NCBI GenBank assembly: GCA_017532355.1
Contig: JAFXJK010000058.1
Location: 47,419 to 111,418 of the forward strand
DNA from: Oscillospiraceae bacterium
Lineage (GTDB): Bacteria > Bacillota_A > Clostridia > Oscillospirales > JAAYXM01
Length of the DNA: 64,000 bases
Direction: 5' to 3'
Within the stretch, counting starts at the first letter, position 1. Every line of letters starts with the position of its first letter. The position numbers were made by a program, and so were the translations under genes. The notes under the pieces are model-generated. The model was not told the DNA's origin and did not search any database. It saw only the letters and a list, made by a program, of their open reading frames with translations. This document shows, piece after piece, positions 59,355-64,000 of the stretch.

Positions 59355-60142
59355 AAAATGTATTCAAGGTAAAGCTTCAGGATATCAATGTCGTGGGTTT
59401 TATAAAGCATGCGCGAGCCGACGACGTCCTCAATCTCGTTTATGACGGGGCGGCCGTTGTGGTACATAATATCAATTCCGCAGAGCGCGAAATCAAAAAG
59501 CGAGCAGACCTTTTCGATAAGCGTTTCCTCTTCCTTTGAAAGCGTTACTGCCTCGACCTTTCCGCCGAGGGAGAAGTTGCTCCTGAAATCGCCTTCTGAT
59601 GTGCGGAGAACTGCGGCAACTGCCTTTCCGCCGAGGATGTAAACTCTCATATCACGGCCGAGAGTCGTTGCGAGCGGCTGGATGACATACTCGTCGGGGG
59701 CGATGTCGCGTCGCGCCGATGCGTATTCCTCATCGTTTCTTATAATTCTTACGTTTTTGCCGCCGTGACCGCAGCACGGTTTTATAACGCAGGGGTATGA
59801 CGCGATTTCGGGCGGAGAATCCTCGCTCTTTGCCGAAATCCACGGTATGACAGGAACGCCGTTTGCGTCGAGATATTCATACGTCCGCGCCTTGTTGTTG
59901 CAGATTTTTGAAACAAAACTGCCGTTGAAGCAGGGGATACCGCGCGCTTCAAGCGCCTCGGTAATGTCGGGGCGCATCGCGCGGATTATCGCGAAGTCGC
60001 ACTTCTCCTCGGGGAGATGCTCTTCATCGCAGATAACGAGACGAAAATCTATTCCGAGCTCGTGCCCGTACTGTCTGTGAAGCTTTATGTAGTCGCGGTT
60101 TCGCTTTGCACCCTCGCGCTCGTAAACAAGAAATGCCGTCAT
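59333..60142 (-). CDS. ATP-grasp ligase-like protein B (RimK-like)
   Basis: A 269-residue protein with the ATP-grasp fold: 'FAIIRAMRPDITEALEARGIPCFNG' (pre-ATP-grasp part), 'YPCVIKPCCGHGGKNVRII' (ATP Lys loop), 'VIQPLATTLGRDMRVYILGGKAVAAVLR' (in parts) and 'FALCGIDIMYHNGRPVINEIEDVVGSRML' (metal end, in parts). The usual metal triad 'E-x-N' appears as Glu-Ile-Glu, a possible change in metal binding. It overlaps the upstream ATP-grasp gene by four bases. The reaction is unknown; such enzymes join amino acids or other carboxylates to amines. Confidence 0.8.
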   Translation of the reverse strand: MTAFLVYEREGAKRNRDYIKLHRQYGHELGIDFRLVICDEEHLPEEKCDFAIIRAMRPDITEALEARGIPCFNGSFVSKICNNKARTYEYLDANGVPVIPWISAKSEDSPPEIASYPCVIKPCCGHGGKNVRIIRNDEEYASARRDIAPDEYVIQPLATTLGRDMRVYILGGKAVAAVLRTSEGDFRSNFSLGGKVEAVTLSKEEETLIEKVCSLFDFALCGIDIMYHNGRPVINEIEDVVGSRMLYKTHDIDILKLYLEYILKRLSAE

Positions 60143-61002
60143 TTCGCCACCTTCTTCGCTATGTGCTCTGCGATTAAGTCGGCAAGGTTAATGCCCGTGC
60201 AGTCGTAGGTGCTCTTAAAATGCGCGTTAGAGTTGACCTCGCAGAGAAGTGGGCCGCAATCTCCAAAGAGAATGTCGATTCCGCCAAAGTCAAGTCCAAG
60301 GCATCTCGATGCCTCCTCTGCAAGTGCGATTTCGGTTTCAGTAGGTGTATAGGGGAGAGTTTCTCCGCCGAGAGTCACGTTCGAGCGAAAATCAGAGCTG
60401 CTTCTTCTCTCCATAGCAGAGACGACCTTGTGTCCGACGACATTTATGCGTATGTCGCGTCCTGCGCTTTCCTTTATAAATTTCTGGAAGATAAGAGGCA
60501 CTCTTTCACAACGCTTTATAATCTCAAGTGCTTCATCGCGGCTTTTCGCAAGATAAACCTGCGCGCCGAAAGAGCCAAACGCCTCTTTTATAACCATCGG
60601 ATAGCCGAGCTTTTCCTCAATCGCATCAAAAAACGAGAGGTTGGTAAAGCCGATGTTCGGGAATGTCATCGGCGCAATGAACGTCTCGGGCATCGGAAGT
60701 CCCGTCAGCGCGAGGTGCATCTTTCTTTTATCATCGCAAAGCTCTATTGCGCGCGAAGAGTTGAAAACAGGGATGCTTGCTTCCTCAAACTCCCTTGCGA
60801 GGAGAATGTCCTTATCCCAGAAGAGGACAAAGTCGGGCTTTTCAGAAATGGGGAGAGACGAGCCGACAGAATGGGGAAAGTCCGCGTTGCCGCAAAGAGA
60901 AAGCTCCACTCCGAGATTTTCAAAAGAAGAAGCGAGCCGAGCGTAAATATCAGAGAATTTTTCGGTTTTCAAAAATGAATTGACGATGAGAAGTCCTCGC
61001 AT
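60139..61002 (-). CDS. ATP-grasp ligase-like protein A (RimK-like)
   Basis: A 287-residue RimK-like ATP-grasp protein. It has a pre-ATP-grasp region with 'DFVLFWDKDILLAREFEEASIPVFNS', the ATP loop 'YPMVIKEAFGSFGAQVYLAKS', 'FIKESAGRDIRINVVGHKVVSAMER' and the metal end 'FGGIDILFGDCGPLLCEVNSNAHF' with the expected Glu-Val-Asn. ATG 61002 follows GGAGG seven bases upstream; the longer frame has no site. It overlaps the next gene, so the two are translated together, under one promoter. Substrates unknown. Confidence 0.82.
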   Translation of the reverse strand: MRGLLIVNSFLKTEKFSDIYARLASSFENLGVELSLCGNADFPHSVGSSLPISEKPDFVLFWDKDILLAREFEEASIPVFNSSRAIELCDDKRKMHLALTGLPMPETFIAPMTFPNIGFTNLSFFDAIEEKLGYPMVIKEAFGSFGAQVYLAKSRDEALEIIKRCERVPLIFQKFIKESAGRDIRINVVGHKVVSAMERRSSSDFRSNVTLGGETLPYTPTETEIALAEEASRCLGLDFGGIDILFGDCGPLLCEVNSNAHFKSTYDCTGINLADLIAEHIAKKVAK

Positions 61003-61033
61003 AAAATGAGACCTCCGTAAATTTGATAAATAA

Positions 61034-61062
61034 AGTATAGCACAAAAATTTCTATGTCGCAA
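61034..61062 (-). promoter_or_regulatory. Sigma-A promoter for the ATP-grasp pair
   Basis: TTGCGA (61062-61057), 17 bases, TATACT (61039-61034) on the minus strand. Confidence 0.68.
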
Positions 61063-61110
61063 CGAGTGCGAAAAACTTATTAAATATCGTTAAAAAATAA
61101 ACATATTAAA

Positions 61111-61139
61111 TTGACAGCATCTGACAAATGTGATATACT
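61111..61139 (+). promoter_or_regulatory. Sigma-A promoter for the AspT-type transporter gene
   Basis: TTGACA (61111-61116), 17 bases, TATACT (61134-61139). It overlaps the start of a longer reading frame, which shows that the true start is downstream at ATG 61174. Confidence 0.85.
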
Positions 61140-61173
61140 ATCTCAGGTATTTTTAAGAAAAGGGGTTTTTGAA

Positions 61174-62454
61174 ATGACATTATTCGGTGGAGTTATTCCT
61201 GTTACGGGAATAACGTTCCTTCTCTTCTGCGTGTTTGCGATTTCCGCTGTAGGTTACGCACTCGGCAGAATCACAATCAAGGGTGTTAACCTTGGTACCG
61301 CAGGCGTATTCATCGTCGCGCTTCTCTTCGGATGCTTTTTCTATTCTCCGCTTGAAGCACAGCTTGCTATCGGCGATGTGAACTATGCAGATAAAGCCCT
61401 CAAGGTTATTGAGAGCATGGGTCTTATCCTCTTCGTAACAGCGGTTGGCTTTATCGCAGGTCCGAAGTTCTTCTCAAATATGAAAAAGAACTTCAAGTCC
61501 TACATACTTCTCGGTATCGTTATCATCCTCGCAGGCGGACTTTCCGCAATCGGATGCATTTACCTCGGTAAGGTGTTCGGCTACGGCGCGGCAGGAACTT
61601 CCGAAGGCTTCACAGCTATGATTGTAGGTCTTCTCTCGGGTTCACTTACATCCACACCTGCTTTCTCCGCTGCAAAAGATACAGTTCTTCCTGAGCTTGA
61701 GAGCCTTGTTTCGGTAGGCCACGGTATTGCTTACATCTTCGGCGTTCTCGGCGTTGTTCTCTTCGTCCAGCTCGTTCCGAAGTTTATGAAGGCAAATATG
61801 GATGAAGAAAGAGCAAAGATTGCTGCTATTGATGATGGAAAAGTAAAGGAATATAACGGCAAGCTTATCGAGATTGACGGCTTTGGCTTTGCGGCGTTTG
61901 CTTTTGCGGCAATCGTAGGCGTTATCGTCGGTATGATAAAGATTCCGCTTTCTGCTGAAGGCTATGCTTCTCTTGCGGCCGGCACAGGTAAGATTGCAGG
62001 AACTGCTTTTTCGCTCACAACAACGGGCGGATGTCTCCTTATGGCACTCATCTTCGGCCACTTCGGAAGAATCGGAAAGATAAGCATTATGCCGCAGGAA
62101 TCAACTCTTAAGATTTTCCGCGAGCTCGGTCTTATGCTCTTCCTTGTAGGCGCAGGTATCCCGGGTGGTGCAGAGTTCGTTCAGTACTTCGACGTAATGT
62201 ATTTTATCTACGGCGTAATTATGACAATCTTCCCGATGATTATCGGATTCATCATCGCAAAGTACGTTCTCAAGCTTCCGCTCCTCAACAACCTCGGTTC
62301 AATCACGGGCGGTATGACTTCAACACCTGCTCTCGGCACTCTTATCAACACAGCAGGTACGGAAGAAGTTGCAGCAGCTTATGCTTCAACTTATCCGATC
62401 GCTCTTATTGCGGTTGTTCTTGTTTCCCAGTTCCTTATCCTTATTTTCAGATAA
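61174..62454 (+). CDS. AspT/YidE-family transporter (aspartate:alanine exchanger type)
   Basis: A 426-residue membrane protein with about ten to eleven helices and two copies of the AspT/YidE duplication signature: 'GLLSGSLTSTPAFSAAKDTV' in the first half and 'GSITGGMTSTPALGTLIN' in the second. It lacks the central TrkA_C domains of E. coli YidE and AspT, so it is a compact variant. Related proteins exchange aspartate for alanine. Start ATG 61174 follows AAGGGG. It has its own promoter and terminator, so it stands alone. Confidence 0.88.
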   Translation: MTLFGGVIPVTGITFLLFCVFAISAVGYALGRITIKGVNLGTAGVFIVALLFGCFFYSPLEAQLAIGDVNYADKALKVIESMGLILFVTAVGFIAGPKFFSNMKKNFKSYILLGIVIILAGGLSAIGCIYLGKVFGYGAAGTSEGFTAMIVGLLSGSLTSTPAFSAAKDTVLPELESLVSVGHGIAYIFGVLGVVLFVQLVPKFMKANMDEERAKIAAIDDGKVKEYNGKLIEIDGFGFAAFAFAAIVGVIVGMIKIPLSAEGYASLAAGTGKIAGTAFSLTTTGGCLLMALIFGHFGRIGKISIMPQESTLKIFRELGLMLFLVGAGIPGGAEFVQYFDVMYFIYGVIMTIFPMIIGFIIAKYVLKLPLLNNLGSITGGMTSTPALGTLINTAGTEEVAAAYASTYPIALIAVVLVSQFLILIFR

Positions 62455-62463
62455 AAAATGCTT

Positions 62464-62500
62464 CAAGGCACTTCGGAAAACCGAAGTGCCTTGTTTTTTT
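62464..62500 (+). terminator. Intrinsic terminator after the AspT-type gene
   Basis: CAAGGCACTTCGG and its complement (62464-62476 with 62481-62493) with an AAAA loop, then seven T residues. Confidence 0.93.
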
Positions 62501-62552
62501 TACCGTTATGTGTTAGAATAGAATAAATCTTTTAACAAAAGAGGGATGACAA

Positions 62553-63935
62553 ATGAATCAGAGAGAAAAATTTTCATCGAGACTTGGATTTATCCTTATC
62601 TCCGCAGGATGTGCAATAGGCCTCGGCAACGTTTACCGCTTCCCGATTCTGACGGGCGCATACGGCGGTGCGTTGTTTGTGCTTATCTACATAGGCTTTT
62701 TGCTCCTTATGGGTCTTCCGATTATGACGATGGAGCTTGCTGTCGGTCGCGGAAGCCAGAGAAGTATTGCTTCTTCGTTTGACGTGCTTGAGAAGCCCGG
62801 TCAGAAGTGGCACTGGCTTAAGTTTACCGGTATGGCAGGTAACTATCTCCTTATGATGTTCTATACCGTCATTTCTGCATGGATGGTAATTTACTTCGGC
62901 AAATACCTGACAGGCTCTATCCTTCAGTATGAAACAGCAGAGGAGCTCGGCAATGTATTCGGAGGCGTCGTTACCAACACTCCGCTTCTTATCGTTGTAA
63001 CCTTTGCGGTTATCCTTATCTGCTTCGGTATCTGCTCGCTCGGTCTTCAGAAGGGCGTTGAGAGAATTACGAAGTATATGATGATTGCGCTCTTCGTTCT
63101 TATGATTGCTCTTGCAGTATATTCCTGTACGCTCGGAAACGCTACAGAGGGTCTTAAGTTCTACCTCGTTCCGAACCTTGATGGCGTAAAGGAACACGGT
63201 CTCTGGACGGTAATCTCCGCTGCGATGGGGCAGTCGTTCTTTACGCTCAGCATCGGTATCGGCTCAATCGCAATTTTCGGAAGCTATATCAAAAAGGACA
63301 GAAGTCTTCCGGGCGAGGCGATTACCATTATGTCTCTTGATACAATGGTTGCTCTTATTTCGGGTCTTATCATCTTCCCGGCATGCTTTACCTACAACAA
63401 CGGCGTTACGGCAGACGCTTCAAGCGTCGGTGCAAGCTTCCTTTTCACAACGCTCTCAAGTATCTTCAATGCGATGCCGTTTGGCAGAATCATCGGTACG
63501 CTCTTCTTTATCTTTATGATTTTTGCGGCGTTCTCAACCGTTATTGCGGTTTTCGAGAACATTATGTCCTTCTGGCTTGAGCTCACAAAGCTCAAGAGAT
63601 GGCAGGTCGCGCTTATAAACATAGGTCTTATGTGCGTTCTTTGCCTGCCGTGCATTCTCGGCTTCACGGTCTGGGACGGTATTGCAATAGGTGGAAAGGG
63701 AATTATGGACCTTGAGGACTTCACGGTTTCAAACGTCCTTCTTCCGCTCGGAAGCCTTGCATACGTTCTCTTCTGTACGTCCCGTTACGGCTGGGGATGG
63801 GACAAATATTTTGCCGAGGTAAACGAAGGACGCGGTCTTAAGCTTGCAAAGTGGCTCCGTCCGTACCTCGCATATATTCTCCCCATCGTTCTTTTAGTTG
63901 TATTCCTTGTTTCGTCAATTTCCTTCTGGTTGTAA
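62553..63935 (+). CDS. SNF-family sodium-dependent transporter (NSS)
   Basis: A 460-residue membrane protein of the neurotransmitter:sodium symporter family, with the N-terminal sodium-site segment 'GFILISAGCAIGLGNVYRFP' and 'LLMGLPIMTMELAVGRGSQ'. About eleven to twelve helices follow, with the sixth-helix 'AAMGQSFFTLSIGIGSIAIFGSY' region. Prokaryotic members such as LeuT and MhsT import amino acids with sodium. ATG 62553 follows AGAGGG. Like its neighbour it is a probable amino-acid transporter; substrate cannot be read. Confidence 0.95.
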   Translation: MNQREKFSSRLGFILISAGCAIGLGNVYRFPILTGAYGGALFVLIYIGFLLLMGLPIMTMELAVGRGSQRSIASSFDVLEKPGQKWHWLKFTGMAGNYLLMMFYTVISAWMVIYFGKYLTGSILQYETAEELGNVFGGVVTNTPLLIVVTFAVILICFGICSLGLQKGVERITKYMMIALFVLMIALAVYSCTLGNATEGLKFYLVPNLDGVKEHGLWTVISAAMGQSFFTLSIGIGSIAIFGSYIKKDRSLPGEAITIMSLDTMVALISGLIIFPACFTYNNGVTADASSVGASFLFTTLSSIFNAMPFGRIIGTLFFIFMIFAAFSTVIAVFENIMSFWLELTKLKRWQVALINIGLMCVLCLPCILGFTVWDGIAIGGKGIMDLEDFTVSNVLLPLGSLAYVLFCTSRYGWGWDKYFAEVNEGRGLKLAKWLRPYLAYILPIVLLVVFLVSSISFWL

Positions 63936-64000
63936 TTGAACACAAAAAAGCCTGCCGGATGAAGGCCACAGCCACATAAGGCAGTCTTGCCCCGAAAAAC

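Noticed and set aside
63936..64000. Possible terminator or start of another element at the right edge
   Set aside because: A-rich sequence followed by GCCTGCC and a partial complement could be a hairpin, but it is cut off and the pairing is weak.

Overview
The window looks like the chromosome of a Gram-positive-type anaerobe of the class Clostridia (Bacillota), probably an uncultured gut or rumen lineage near Oscillospiraceae or Christensenellales. This is inferred from gene content and order: rimP-nusA-ylxR-ylxQ-infB-rbfA-truB-ribF; pucR-ftsE-ftsX-M23-ctpA; dgt-dnaG-rpoD; a Trp T-box leader; a large Alu-type SRP RNA; TrpB2; and TIGR04076, hemolysin-III, AGCS and SNF proteins. Promoters are sigma-A type (TTGACA-17-TATAAT-like) and many start sites have strong AGGAGG-like ribosome sites. 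I cannot name the species.

Layout. Positions 1-3020 (+) hold the end of a catabolic cluster: a phosphotriesterase-like hydrolase (cut by the window edge), an L-fucose/L-arabinose isomerase-like protein and a creatinase-fold M24 protein without its metal aspartates. Positions 3070-5860 (-) hold an SGNH acetylesterase, a five-bladed propeller glycosidase-like protein and a lipoprotein. Positions 5926-6259 hold tRNA-Leu(UAG), whose 3' end and terminator are duplicated around a 122-bp hairpin cassette. Positions 6275-11579 (-) run glnA-asnA-SRP RNA-dnaX-ybaB-recR. Positions 11634-22558 (-) are one long housekeeping run from a near-consensus promoter: greA-lysS-hypothetical-SpoU methylase-dprA-topA-trmFO-plsX-rnc-radical SAM. 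Positions 22757-28658 (-) carry pucR-ftsE-ftsX-M23-ctpA and an unrecognised protein. Positions 28749-36476 (-) are the nusA/infB operon, in which rbfA and nrnA are fused in one reading frame. Positions 36602-40443 (-) are ddl-murI-DUF1934-S41 protease, and 40511-41170 (-) a hemolysin III protein.

From 41257 the coding strand switches. A consensus promoter drives a tryptophan T-box leader, then trpB2 and a PLP-vitamer kinase (41589-43818, +). Then come dgt-dnaG-rpoD, an amidohydrolase, a homocysteine methyltransferase, a TatD DNase and a small aromatic-acid-exporter-like protein, up to 51233 (+). Positions 51276-55449 (-) are nadE-ydcF-cysK-TIGR04076-AGCS symporter. Positions 55563-58258 (+) are an Ig-like surface protein, two half-size TSUP transporters and a ceramidase-like hydrolase. 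Positions 58298-61002 (-) are a cyclophilin, TspO and two tandem ATP-grasp ligases. Positions 61174-63935 (+) are an AspT-type transporter and an SNF symporter.

Most of the window is ordinary core genome. I found no CRISPR array, insertion sequence, prophage or toxin-antitoxin pair. The items most worth a second look are the tRNA-Leu 3'-end duplication with its hairpin cassette, the RbfA-NrnA fusion, the Trp T-box coupling TrpB2 to a vitamin B6 kinase, the tandem ATP-grasp pair, and the metal-less M24 protein in a sugar cluster.
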